Shown piece by piece: positions 6,624-13,270 of a stretch of DNA of 13,270 nt. Each line of letters starts with the position of its first letter. Position 1 is the stretch's first letter. Source of the stretch: SAR86 cluster bacterium (lineage in GTDB: Bacteria; Pseudomonadota; Gammaproteobacteria; Pseudomonadales; Azotimanducaceae). The stretch is from contig JABMOJ010000446.1 in the NCBI GenBank assembly GCA_013204195.1, positions 1 to 13,270 of the forward strand, read 5' to 3'. Under the pieces are notes generated by a model. That model was not told the origin of the DNA, did no database searches, and was given only the letters and a program-made list of their open reading frames with translations. The position numbers and the translations under genes were made by a program.

Positions 6624-7022
6624 ATGCTCGATCTACCAGAGATTTTCGCCTCGACCCGAACGATTGCCGTCGTCGGCATGTCTGATAATCCCGCTCGAGC
6701 CAGTTATGAAGTGGCCCGTTATTTGTCAGAGTTTTATGTGGTCATTCCGGTCAACCCTAATCATCGATCGATCATGGGTCTGACCTGTTATCCAGATTTG
6801 GCCTCGATCCCCGTCCAGGTCGATATGGTAGATTTGTTTCAGCGTAGTGAGAACGTCATGGCTTATGTGCAACCAGCGATCGACATCAAAGTGTCGGTGT
6901 TCTGGATGCAGTTGGGTATCGAAAATGCGTTGGCCGCTGAACAGCTGACTGCGGCAGGGATTACCGTAGTTCAGGACCGTTGTACTAAAATCGATCATGC
7001 CAAAATAAGGAGTCAACGCTGA
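6624..7022 (+). CDS. CoA-binding (YccU-like) Rossmann-fold protein
   Basis: A 132-residue single-domain protein of the CoA_binding_2 family. It has the nucleotide-binding start TIAVVGMSDNPARAS (13-27), the strand VIPVNPNH (40-47), the VDMVDLFQRSE segment (67-76), the WMQLGIEN motif (94-101) and the terminal VVQDRCTKIDH (115-125). These proteins resemble the CoA-binding domain of succinyl-CoA synthetase and bind CoA; their cellular role is generally unclear. An AGG lies eight bases before the ATG. The stop overlaps the arsS start by one base (TGATG), so translation of the two is probably coupled. It is the first gene of the operon; whether it takes part in the arsS pathway is inferred from position only. 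Confidence 0.9.
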   Translation: MLDLPEIFASTRTIAVVGMSDNPARASYEVARYLSEFYVVIPVNPNHRSIMGLTCYPDLASIPVQVDMVDLFQRSENVMAYVQPAIDIKVSVFWMQLGIENALAAEQLTAAGITVVQDRCTKIDHAKIRSQR

Positions 7023-7993
7023 TGCTTGATACGCGGCCTTTACTGCTAGACACTGACTTTCCGACCATTAAGCGCGATGGGTTGACGACTCTGCAGGTCA
7101 ATCTTGGTTACTTGTGCAATCTCAGTTGCACCCATTGCCATGTTAATGCCGGGCCAACCCGTACTGAATTGATGGACATGGAGACGATTGAAATAGTCCT
7201 GAAGTTTCTCGCTGAACAGAAAATTCAGACTCTGGATATGACCGGTGGCTCACCGGAGATGAATCCCCATTTCAAATATCTGGTCACCGCGGCGCGAGCC
7301 CTGGGTGTGACTGTGATGAATCGTTGTAATCCCACTATTTTAATGGAGCCAGGTTATGAGGATCTGCCACAATTTTTTGCTGACAATAACATTGTCGTCG
7401 TCGCGTCCATGCCCTGTTACCAGGAACAGAATGTTGATCGTCAGCGCGGTAAGGGCGTTTACGCTGACAGTATTGCGGGACTCCTGAAACTGAATCTCGT
7501 TGGCTACGGTGCACCGGGATCGAGTCTTGAGTTGAACCTCGTGTATAACCCAGATGATCCCATTTTGCCGCCAAACCAACAGACGCTCGAAAATGATTAC
7601 AAGCGCGAATTGCGCCAGGATCATGGGATTGAATTCAATCAATTGTTTGCTCTCGCCAATATGCCGATCAGTCGCTATGGTGCGCGACTCTTGGCCAAGA
7701 ACCAGTACACCGGCTACATGACCCTGCTGCGCGACGCCTTTGAAGTCGACAATCTTGCCACAGTGATGTGCCGATCCTTGATCAGCGTCGACTATCAGGG
7801 CTTTGTTTATGATTGTGATTTCAACCAGATGCTTGAGTTACCCTTGATTGGTACCGACAAGATCAAGCCGCACCTGCGCGAGCTGTTGGACACCAACTGG
7901 TATGGCGCGCCCATCTCTGTGGGCGAGCACTGTTATGGTTGTACCGCGGGCCAGGGCAGTAGTTGCGGTGGTGCCCTGGCTGGCGCGGAGTAA
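7022..7993 (+). CDS. arsS: ArsS-type radical SAM protein (arsenosugar biosynthesis family)
   Basis: A 323-residue radical SAM enzyme. The cluster motif C-x3-C-x2-C is at C32, C36 and C39 (YLCNLSCTHCHVNAGP), followed by the SAM-contacting DMTGGSPEMNPHF (77-89). The C-terminal DUF3641-type region has Cys at 250 (VMCRS), 265 (YDCDFNQ), 304, 307 and 315 (CYGCTAGQGSSC), suited to an auxiliary cluster. Characterised ArsS uses SAM to join a 5'-deoxyadenosyl group to methylated arsenic on the way to arsenosugars. Some relatives contain selenocysteine; here the Cys codons are ordinary and no in-frame TGA occurs. A strong AAGGAG site precedes the ATG, which overlaps the previous stop. Family firm; the arsenical substrate is inferred because no arsM is in the window. 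Confidence 0.93.
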   Translation: MLDTRPLLLDTDFPTIKRDGLTTLQVNLGYLCNLSCTHCHVNAGPTRTELMDMETIEIVLKFLAEQKIQTLDMTGGSPEMNPHFKYLVTAARALGVTVMNRCNPTILMEPGYEDLPQFFADNNIVVVASMPCYQEQNVDRQRGKGVYADSIAGLLKLNLVGYGAPGSSLELNLVYNPDDPILPPNQQTLENDYKRELRQDHGIEFNQLFALANMPISRYGARLLAKNQYTGYMTLLRDAFEVDNLATVMCRSLISVDYQGFVYDCDFNQMLELPLIGTDKIKPHLRELLDTNWYGAPISVGEHCYGCTAGQGSSCGGALAGAE

Positions 7994-8044
7994 GCGGGTC
8001 GGTATGGACGTCATGCCCCTTAGCCTGGCGCAGTGGTCAGCCCC

Positions 8045-8791
8045 ATGACGTTGAGCCAGCGCGCCGCCTCGCCGGTTTCCATATCGATCGTTATACCCGT
8101 CTTGAATGAAGCGTTGGGTTTACCGGTGTTGTTGGCCAGGTTGGCGGACGCCATCGCTGAGTGGCCCCATGACAGGCTTGAAATCATTATGGTTGACGGT
8201 GGCAGTACTGATGACACCTTGGTGCTCGCTCGATCACAAGTCGACCAGCTTATTAGCAGCTCGCCGGGTCGGGCCCGACAGCAGAACGCAGGCGCCGCGG
8301 TTGCGAAGCACGATCTGCTATTTTTTCTGCACGCCGATTCGGTGTTACCTGAGGATTTTCTCACCCAGCTAGACGCTGCCTGGTCAAGCGATGCGCAGTG
8401 GGGCCGTTTTGATATTGGCTTTGACAGCGCGCAGTGGCGTTACCGGCTGCTGGCCTGGCTGATGAATTGGCGTTCTCGTCTGACGGGTATCTGTACTGGT
8501 GATCAGGGGTTGTTTGTTCGTCGAGACCTGTTTGTGAGCCTGGGCGGTTTTGCGGATATGCCGTTGATGGAAGATATTGAAATTTCTCGGCGCTTGCGCC
8601 GGCAGCAGGCCCCCTGTTGTATTCACGGCCCCTTGCTGACTTCCAGTCGGCGCTGGCGCACTCAGGGTTTTATCACCACCGTATTGTTCATGTGGTCGTT
8701 GCGCTGGCGCTATTTTTTTGGCGCATCACCTCAAAAGCTGGTAGCGCTTTACTATCCTGGCCGCCATGTCGAAGGTGAACAACATGACTGA
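8045..8791 (+). CDS. TIGR04283 family glycosyltransferase (ArsS-associated)
   Basis: A 248-residue GT-A fold glycosyltransferase of family 2 type. The nucleotide-sugar motifs are SIVIPVLNEA (14-23), IMVDGGSTDDT (48-58), GRARQQNAGA (75-84) and the metal-binding FLHADS (94-99); the acceptor side carries TGDQGLFVRRD (151-161) and LMEDIEISRRLRR (174-186). The subfamily is the second transferase that accompanies ArsS, proposed to attach or modify the sugar of arsenosugars. The start is uncertain: ATG 8045 has no good ribosome site, and GTG 8033 is possible. A 15-codon frame upstream ends at TGA 8046-8048, overlapping this ATG (ATGA), so initiation may depend on coupling. The stop overlaps the start of the next gene. 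Confidence 0.9.
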   Translation: MTLSQRAASPVSISIVIPVLNEALGLPVLLARLADAIAEWPHDRLEIIMVDGGSTDDTLVLARSQVDQLISSSPGRARQQNAGAAVAKHDLLFFLHADSVLPEDFLTQLDAAWSSDAQWGRFDIGFDSAQWRYRLLAWLMNWRSRLTGICTGDQGLFVRRDLFVSLGGFADMPLMEDIEISRRLRRQQAPCCIHGPLLTSSRRWRTQGFITTVLFMWSLRWRYFFGASPQKLVALYYPGRHVEGEQHD

Positions 8792-9407
8792 GTTTCAGTT
8801 TCCGCGCTCAAGGCTCCTGATATTCTGCAAGGCGCCAGTAGTTGGCAAGGTCAAAACCCGGCTGATTCCCGCGCTGGGTGCCGTGGCGGCGACGAGCTTG
8901 CATCGAGAGTTGGCGAGTCGGCTCATGGCTTGTTGTCAGACGGCAATGCTGGCGCCGATTCAACTTTGGTGTGCGCCTGATATAACCCATGAATTTTTTA
9001 CCCACAGTGGCTTAGACTGCCGCCAACAGGAGGGCGCGAACCTGGGTGAACGTATGAGTCACGCACTGACGGCGGCCTTGAGCGAGCCCGGTGTTGAGTC
9101 AGCGATTTTAATAGGCACCGACTGCGTGAATCTGGACGCCGATTATTTGCAGCGTGCGTTTTTGCGCCTTCAATGTGCTGATGCGGTCCTCGGGCCAGCG
9201 GAAGATGGTGGTTATGGATTGATTGGATTATCCGAACCGGCCCCGGCTGTGTTTCGAAATCTGGCATGGGGTACGGCTGCGGTTTGTGCGGGGACGGCCC
9301 AACATTTCAATGCGCAGTTCGCCAACTGGGATCTACTGCCAATGCTCTGGGATGTGGATCGACCGGAAGATGTCGAGCGATACCAGACTTTGCTGCGGCG
9401 AGCCTAG
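8784..9407 (+). CDS. TIGR04282 family (DUF2064) glycosyltransferase (ArsS-associated)
   Basis: A 207-residue nucleotide-sugar transferase-like protein. Motifs in order: IFCKAPVVGKVKTRL (13-27), the GTDCVNLDADYL metal/nucleotide site (111-122), GPAEDGGYGLIGL (137-149) and LWDVDRPEDVERY (188-200). All are typical of DUF2064, a cofC/GT-A-like fold and the first transferase usually found with ArsS. ATG 8784 is preferred: AAGG lies eight bases upstream and the start overlaps the stop of the preceding gene; an upstream in-frame ATG at 8766 lacks a ribosome site. It is probably the last gene of the operon. The exact sugar reaction of this family is not settled to my knowledge. Confidence 0.9.
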   Translation: MTEFQFPRSRLLIFCKAPVVGKVKTRLIPALGAVAATSLHRELASRLMACCQTAMLAPIQLWCAPDITHEFFTHSGLDCRQQEGANLGERMSHALTAALSEPGVESAILIGTDCVNLDADYLQRAFLRLQCADAVLGPAEDGGYGLIGLSEPAPAVFRNLAWGTAAVCAGTAQHFNAQFANWDLLPMLWDVDRPEDVERYQTLLRRA

Positions 9408-9437
9408 GCGAGGGTGATATAGTGAGATCGCGGCAAA

Positions 9438-9453
9438 TGAATTGCGCAATTCA
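9438..9453. promoter_or_regulatory. Perfect 16-bp palindrome, candidate operator
   Basis: TGAATTGCGCAATTCA is its own reverse complement over all 16 bases. It lies 30 bases after the last arsS-operon stop and 82 bases before the channel gene, and borders a direct repeat. It could be a dimeric regulator's binding site or part of the transcript end; there is no U-tract after it. Confidence 0.45.
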
Positions 9454-9473
9454 ATCGTGCTATGCAATCGTGC
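9452..9473. repeat. 9-bp direct repeat with 13-base period
   Basis: CAATCGTGC occurs at 9452-9460 and 9465-9473, the first copy overlapping the end of the 16-bp palindrome. Further GCAATT copies follow at 9472 and 9498. The spacing is a little over one helical turn. Confidence 0.55.
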
Positions 9474-9535
9474 AATTTAAGCCTGTAAATGAATACTGCA
9501 ATTGACTATGGCTCTGTGCTGAAAAGAGATAACCG

Positions 9536-10363
9536 ATGAACTATATGGCTGAAATGTTTGCTGAGCAGAGCGCTCTGGCTCGGATTTTCCTGGTGTTGGG
9601 TGTCTCAGCCGTGGCGCATCTGGTGGCGATATTGATTCGTAATCTGACGCTCACGCTGGGGCGGCGGATCGAACTAAAATCTTTTACCAAGGCCCGAACG
9701 ATCATTCAGCTGATTTCTGGTGTGACGATTTTTGGGGTCTATTTTGGAGCCTTCGGCATGTTGCTGTCAGAGTTTGGTATCTCCCTGACAGCGTACCTGG
9801 CGAGTGCTTCGGTCATTGGTCTGGCGGTTGCGTTTGGCAGTCAGAGTATTGTTCAGGATTTCATTACCGGGTTGACGGTGATCCTCTCAGACTTGGTGCA
9901 TGTGGATGATATGGTTGAGATCAGCGGTCAAACCGGGATTGTAAAGTCTATCGGGATGCGCTTTACCGTATTACAGAACGCCATGGGCGCCGAGGTCTAT
10001 ATCCCGAATAGAACATTGACCAGCATGATTAATTATCCCCGCGGGTATGTATTTTGTCTGGTAGATATCAATCTGGACCCTGAGGAAATTATTCGTGAGC
10101 AGATGCTACGCAAAATTCAGGAGCACACCCGCGGGCTACTGGAACAGTTTCCGGGTATTTTTCTTGGCTCCGTCGAGCAGGAGGAAATGCGGACCACCGC
10201 CTCGGGCAAGCGCTTCGTCCGGATCAAATTCAAAATCTGGCCCGGTCGTGGTGCGCCGATTGAAACCACCTATCGACAGGACATGCTGGCGTCGGTGAAA
10301 AAGCTCAATCCACAATATATGGATTCGTGGATCTCAATTAACTACGAGGTGGGTCAGCGTTAA
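9536..10363 (+). CDS. MscS-family mechanosensitive ion channel
   Basis: A 275-residue small-conductance mechanosensitive channel, close in length to E. coli MscS. Predicted membrane helices lie at about 14-38, 55-80 and 84-118. The pore helix is the Gly/Ala-rich TAYLASASVIGLAVAFGSQS (85-104), followed by VQDFITGLTVILSD and the first strand of the cytoplasmic beta domain, VDDMVEISGQTGIVKSIGMR (123-142), with VYIPNRTLTSMINY (154-167). The remainder is the mixed alpha/beta cytoplasmic chamber. It opens under membrane tension to release solutes during osmotic downshock. The start is ATG with a weak AGAGAT upstream. A 128-base gap holding the palindrome separates it from the arsS operon. It converges on the acyltransferase gene. 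Confidence 0.93.
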   Translation: MNYMAEMFAEQSALARIFLVLGVSAVAHLVAILIRNLTLTLGRRIELKSFTKARTIIQLISGVTIFGVYFGAFGMLLSEFGISLTAYLASASVIGLAVAFGSQSIVQDFITGLTVILSDLVHVDDMVEISGQTGIVKSIGMRFTVLQNAMGAEVYIPNRTLTSMINYPRGYVFCLVDINLDPEEIIREQMLRKIQEHTRGLLEQFPGIFLGSVEQEEMRTTASGKRFVRIKFKIWPGRGAPIETTYRQDMLASVKKLNPQYMDSWISINYEVGQR

Positions 10364-10381
10364 GGGTTGGCTGAGATGTTC

Positions 10382-10436
10382 ATGAGCGCTTAATGCGCGT
10401 CAGCAAGAAAAGCTGACTTTTCTTGCCAGCGCTCAT
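10382..10436 (+). terminator. Nested inverted repeat at the convergent 3' ends, probable terminator
   Basis: An outer perfect 9-bp stem ATGAGCGCT (10382-10390)/AGCGCTCAT (10428-10436) encloses an inner perfect 10-bp stem GCAAGAAAAG (10403-10412)/CTTTTCTTGC (10417-10426) with loop CTGA. A competing hairpin, GTCAGC (10399-10404)/GCTGAC (10412-10417), is followed directly by TTTTCTT, the form of an intrinsic terminator for plus-strand transcripts from the channel gene. Most of the structure lies inside the last codons of the opposing acyltransferase. Confidence 0.55.
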
Positions 10437-11217
10437 TCAGCCAGGTCTGCATATCATCGATATCAGCCAAAGGGTAATAGCGAATTTTAATGGCGATTTG
10501 TTTTGGTCGGCCATGTAGGCAGCGCCAAATATTGACCAGCTCCACGCCATAGTCAATCGTGATGTCCATCACGTGGGTGGCCGGGTCTGCGCTGGCTTTG
10601 ATAATCTTCATGCCACCTGACTTGGGGACTAATAAGCGCTCATAAGGCGATGCCTGCAGGCGCTGCTTGTTCGCGGTGAACCGAGTGCCTTCGGGGAACA
10701 CCAGCAATGCACCAGGCTCTGCCCCGTGGTCCTGGGTGGCACCTTGAATTTTGGAATAGTCTGCCGCCCGCAGCGATTTGTCCTTGCCGCGATAGAGTCT
10801 TGGAAAGTTCAGGGCCAGGCAGATCCAGCCAATGACGGGTACCCAGACAAGCTCACGTTTGATCAAGAACTTGATGATCGGACCATCGCGCGTCACTAAA
10901 TCCTGCACGACCGGGATATCGAACCAGGATTGATGATTGCAGATCACAATCGGTGAGGAATATCTATTTGGCTCGCCATCCACCAAAAACTCAATGCCCA
11001 TCACGTCCCGCATCCAGAAACTGTCGGTGCGTACAGCCATTCGATACACGAAATCCACGACGACGAAACAAAATCGAGACACGAAAGGGATGGGTATAAG
11101 CCATCGCATTATTGAGATAGGTATCAGTATCAGGACCCAGAAGCTCAGGTTCGTCAAGACCCAGAGTAGCGAGACGATACTGGCGACGTTTCGAGTGATA
11201 GGCAAGATCAGATGCAT
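10390..11217 (-). CDS. PlsC/YihG-like acyltransferase
   Basis: A 275-residue membrane-associated acyltransferase of the lysophosphatidate acyltransferase superfamily. N-terminal hydrophobic segments at about 10-36 are followed by the catalytic H-x4-D motif NHQSWFD (H95, D100), a substrate segment around LNFPRLYRGKDKSLR (136-150) and the FPEGTR motif (174-179), then VPKSGGM (198-204). Length and layout resemble E. coli YihG. It likely transfers acyl groups to a lysophospholipid or similar acceptor at the inner membrane. ATG 11217 is chosen because the extra upstream codons up to 11343 are antisense to the divergent ligase and lack family similarity; the ribosome site is weak. Divergent from the CoA ligase with 46 bases between starts. 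Confidence 0.87.
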   Translation of the reverse strand: MHLILPITRNVASIVSLLWVLTNLSFWVLILIPISIMRWLIPIPFVSRFCFVVVDFVYRMAVRTDSFWMRDVMGIEFLVDGEPNRYSSPIVICNHQSWFDIPVVQDLVTRDGPIIKFLIKRELVWVPVIGWICLALNFPRLYRGKDKSLRAADYSKIQGATQDHGAEPGALLVFPEGTRFTANKQRLQASPYERLLVPKSGGMKIIKASADPATHVMDITIDYGVELVNIWRCLHGRPKQIAIKIRYYPLADIDDMQTWLNERWQEKSAFLADAH

Positions 11218-11263
11218 GGGGTATCTTAGGGGCAACGGGAGTCTGGGTTCAAGGAGAGATGCG
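11218..11263. promoter_or_regulatory. Short divergent spacer between acyltransferase and CoA ligase
   Basis: Only 46 bases separate the two start codons, too few for two separate non-overlapping promoters plus leaders, so promoter elements probably overlap each other or the coding ends. It contains the ligase ribosome site AAGGAG (11251-11256), seven bases before the GTG start. Confidence 0.5.
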
Positions 11264-12628
11264 GTGACAGTCAGATTATTTAATCCGACGATGGAGTTGT
11301 TAGATCGGACCAGTCTCCGGGAGCTGCAGTTACACAAGCTCAAAAAATTAGTGGTGCGGGTTTATGAACACTCGCCTTACTACCAGGCCAAGTTTGATGC
11401 GGCAGGGGTAAATCCTTACCAGCTGAAGTCTTTGGATGACTACCGGCACTATCCATTCTTCGATAAAGATGAAGAACGCATCAGCCAGGAGCGCTCTAAA
11501 GCTGAGTTGGGCCATCCCTTCGGCATGCATATTACCTGCGATCCTCGCCTGGTGAATCGTATCTCATCCTCATCGGGTACCACCGGCTCACCGACCTTCA
11601 GCGGCTTTACTCGCCTTGATCGTGAATTGGCGGCCGAAAACTGCGCGCGGGGAATGGTGCGCATGGGTATCGATCCGGGCGACGTGGTGTTGCATGCCAG
11701 TGTCATCAGCATGTGGATTGCGGGGATGCCTGCCATCGACTCCATGATGGCCTATGGTGCCTGTGTGGTTCCCGTGGGCGCCTTGAGCGGCGTCGAGCGC
11801 GTGGCACAAATTGCCAATGAGGTGAAGCCGAAAATGATGCGCACCACTGTGTCTTTTGCACGGCATATGGCCAGAACCATGCTGGAAAAATCCGGGATTG
11901 ACCCCCGTACTCTGGGGATTCAAAAAGTGGTCGTCACCGGTGAGCCGGGGGGCAGCATCAAAGACATCTACAGCGAGATTGAGGCGGGCTTTGGTGGTGC
12001 TTTGTGTTACGACAATATGGGTGCCACGGGCTGTCACAGTCCGACGGGCATTTCCTGTGAGGAACATGCCGGCATACATTTTTATGCTGAGGATAATGCT
12101 TATTTTGAGATAGTCGATCCGAAAACCATGACGCCGTTGCCCATCGAAGATGGCGTCGAAGGCGAGATCATCTTTACCGGCCTGGAGCGAGAGTGTGGAC
12201 CGCTGCTGCGCTGGCGAGATAAAGACATCATTAAAGTGACCACCACGCCCTGTGCTTGTGGCCGTCCAGGCGTACGCATGCAATTCAAGGGTCGAGTAGA
12301 CGATATGTTATTGGTCAAGGGCGTGAATGTGTTTCCCAATGCTGTTCGTGATGTCATCAATAGCCTGTCAGCGCTAACGACCGGAAATATCCGCATTCAA
12401 AAAGACCACGATGAGGCGGTGGTCGAGCCGCCGGTCAAGGTGCTGGTGGAGATTCATCCGGGTGCCAGTGACGCCGAGCGTGCGGATCTCACGCAGCACA
12501 TTGTTAATCAAGTGCACCACCATCTGCGTTTTCGCATCAGGCCGGTTCTGGTTGATGCCGACCAATTTGAAATAAAATCCGGTGCGACCGGCAAGATGCA
12601 GCTGGTGGAAGTCAGCAAAAACGCGTGA
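11264..12628 (+). CDS. PaaK-like AMP-forming CoA ligase
   Basis: A 454-residue adenylate-forming ligase of the phenylacetate-CoA ligase-like group. It shows the short N-terminal layout of that group (YEHSPYYQAKFDAAGV, 34-49), the ATP-binding loop SSSSGTTGSP (101-110), RWRDKD (316-321), the hinge FKGRVDDMLLVKGVNVFP (341-358) and a C-terminal GATGKMQ with likely catalytic K444. It would activate a carboxylic acid to its acyl-CoA via an acyl-AMP. The A5-like motif, usually YGxxE, reads DNMGA (250-254), so the usual Glu is absent. A C-x-C pair (330, 332) follows RWRDKD. The GTG start at 11264 is set by AAGGAG; the frame remains open far upstream, but that part is antisense to the acyltransferase. 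It precedes the crotonase by 36 bases, probably in one transcript. Substrate unknown. Confidence 0.88.
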   Translation: MTVRLFNPTMELLDRTSLRELQLHKLKKLVVRVYEHSPYYQAKFDAAGVNPYQLKSLDDYRHYPFFDKDEERISQERSKAELGHPFGMHITCDPRLVNRISSSSGTTGSPTFSGFTRLDRELAAENCARGMVRMGIDPGDVVLHASVISMWIAGMPAIDSMMAYGACVVPVGALSGVERVAQIANEVKPKMMRTTVSFARHMARTMLEKSGIDPRTLGIQKVVVTGEPGGSIKDIYSEIEAGFGGALCYDNMGATGCHSPTGISCEEHAGIHFYAEDNAYFEIVDPKTMTPLPIEDGVEGEIIFTGLERECGPLLRWRDKDIIKVTTTPCACGRPGVRMQFKGRVDDMLLVKGVNVFPNAVRDVINSLSALTTGNIRIQKDHDEAVVEPPVKVLVEIHPGASDAERADLTQHIVNQVHHHLRFRIRPVLVDADQFEIKSGATGKMQLVEVSKNA

Positions 12629-12664
12629 GCCTTGATCAATGCCAGCCACTGAAGGATATCGACA

Positions 12665-13270
12665 ATGACACGAGTGTTCGCCGACAGAGTAAGTTATGCA
12701 GTACAAGACCGGGTGGCCCTTATTACTCTTGAGCGGGCAGCACGGCTGAATGCCTTTGATGCGGCTATGTATCAGGGCGTCAACGCGGCGCTGACGGCAT
12801 TTCACGCGGATGACGATGCCTGGGTCGCAGTCATCCAGGCCGCCGGTGACAAAGCCTTTTCTGTGGGCGCTGATGTCAACGCGCTGAATGACAATGCGAG
12901 TCAGGGCATCACCACCGGTCTGGGTGGATTGCTGCTCGACCAAGAAATGGTGACCGACAAGCCCATACTGGTTGCGGTTCAGGGCTATTGCGTCGGTGAG
13001 GGGGTGAATCTGGTATTGAGTTGCGACATGATCTTTGCTGATTCCACGACTCAGTTTATGATTTCCGAAGTCAGGATTGGCGTTAATCCGGTGGACATTC
13101 CCCTTAAGCTCGCTCGACGTCTGGGTTACAACCAAGCATTCAGCTTTCTCTCACCCGGAGATGCCAAGGATGCAGAGTGGGCCCGGTCCGCAGGGTTGTT
13201 AGAGCGGGTCAGTGAAGCTGGGCAGGCCAAACAAGATGCATTAAATTTTGCTCGGCGGCTGGTCAATGAG
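12665..13270 (+). CDS. Enoyl-CoA hydratase/isomerase family protein (3' end outside window)
   Basis: The first 202 codons of a crotonase-fold protein that continues past the right edge; family members are about 250-270 residues. The oxyanion-hole segments FSVGADV (65-71) and GYCVGEGVNLVLSCD (107-121) are present. Compared with mitochondrial enoyl-CoA hydratase, the first catalytic Glu (E144 there) is Asn here (N115), while the second (E164 there) is kept as E135 in MISEVRIG. This favours an isomerase, hydrolase or other crotonase reaction over standard hydration. AAGGAT sits about 9 bases before the ATG. The 36-base gap after the CoA ligase points to a shared transcript, so its substrate is likely the CoA ester that ligase makes. 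Confidence 0.9.
   Translation, partial: MTRVFADRVSYAVQDRVALITLERAARLNAFDAAMYQGVNAALTAFHADDDAWVAVIQAAGDKAFSVGADVNALNDNASQGITTGLGGLLLDQEMVTDKPILVAVQGYCVGEGVNLVLSCDMIFADSTTQFMISEVRIGVNPVDIPLKLARRLGYNQAFSFLSPGDAKDAEWARSAGLLERVSEAGQAKQDALNFARRLVNE

Noticed and set aside
7022..7993. Selenocysteine in the ArsS protein
   Set aside because: Seleno-forms exist in this family, but the expected positions are Cys codons here and the frame has no internal TGA.
9266..9505. 79-codon plus-strand frame across the end of the TIGR04282 gene
   Set aside because: Most of it is a frame shadow of the conserved transferase; the remainder crosses the palindrome and repeats and codes for nothing recognisable.
9502..9530. 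TTGACT as a -35 box for the channel gene
   Set aside because: The hexamer 17 bases downstream is AGAGAT, a poor -10, and transcription would start at the ATG itself.
10937..11263. In-frame upstream extension of the CoA ligase by 109 codons
   Set aside because: The extension is antisense to the conserved acyltransferase region and resembles no ligase N-terminus; GTG 11264 has a well-spaced AAGGAG.
11218..11343. In-frame upstream extension of the acyltransferase by 42 codons
   Set aside because: It overlaps the ligase start antisense and adds no family similarity; the membrane segment begins just after ATG 11217.
11588..12283. 231-codon open frame on the minus strand
   Set aside because: It lies wholly inside the CoA ligase on the opposite strand, is extremely His-rich and has no recognisable domain; typical of an antisense shadow.
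12374..13135. 253-codon open frame on the minus strand
   Set aside because: It is antisense to the CoA ligase end and the crotonase, both of which have strong family motifs; its translation is rich in His/Gln/Arg and resembles no family I know.

Overview
The window looks like chromosomal DNA of a Gram-negative bacterium, most likely a marine-type gammaproteobacterium. This is inferred from protein character (outer-membrane DUF5916 protein, small DUF6356 and DUF6491 proteins, YihG-like acyltransferase) and moderate GC; no rRNA or species marker is present. Coding density is high. I see no insertion sequence, phage gene or CRISPR array.

Layout, left to right. (1) 21-2441 (+) encodes a large secreted outer-membrane protein with a CBM9-like domain and a DUF5916 barrel. 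It converges on a minus-strand regulator (2466-3395) that joins a degenerate receiver domain to a MarR-like winged helix. (2) 3396-3850 is the only long non-coding stretch and holds only small inverted repeats, a weak promoter candidate and a 15-codon frame. (3) Three minus-strand genes follow: a MOSC protein, a single-domain rhodanese and an Lrp/AsnC regulator. (4) Two small plus-strand genes (DUF6356; exported DUF6491-like) precede a complete minus-strand tRNA-Arg(CCU). (5) 6624-9407 is a tight plus-strand operon: CoA-binding Rossmann protein, ArsS-type radical SAM enzyme, and the two transferases TIGR04283 and TIGR04282 that usually travel with ArsS. (6) An MscS-type channel converges on a PlsC/YihG-like acyltransferase; their 3' ends share a striking nested inverted repeat. 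(7) Divergent from the acyltransferase, a PaaK-like CoA ligase is followed by an enoyl-CoA hydratase/isomerase-family gene that runs off the right edge.

Working together: the arsS operon is the clearest multi-gene system. ArsS homologues act in arsenosugar formation and the two transferases are the expected partners, but no arsenite methyltransferase (ArsM) or other ars gene lies in the window, so the substrate is inferred. The ligase/crotonase pair suggests activation and processing of an acyl-CoA, but both show changes at expected catalytic positions. The less ordinary features are the regulator with Glu at the phospho-acceptor position, a perfect 16-bp palindrome with adjacent direct repeats upstream of the channel gene, and the 55-bp nested inverted repeat after it.
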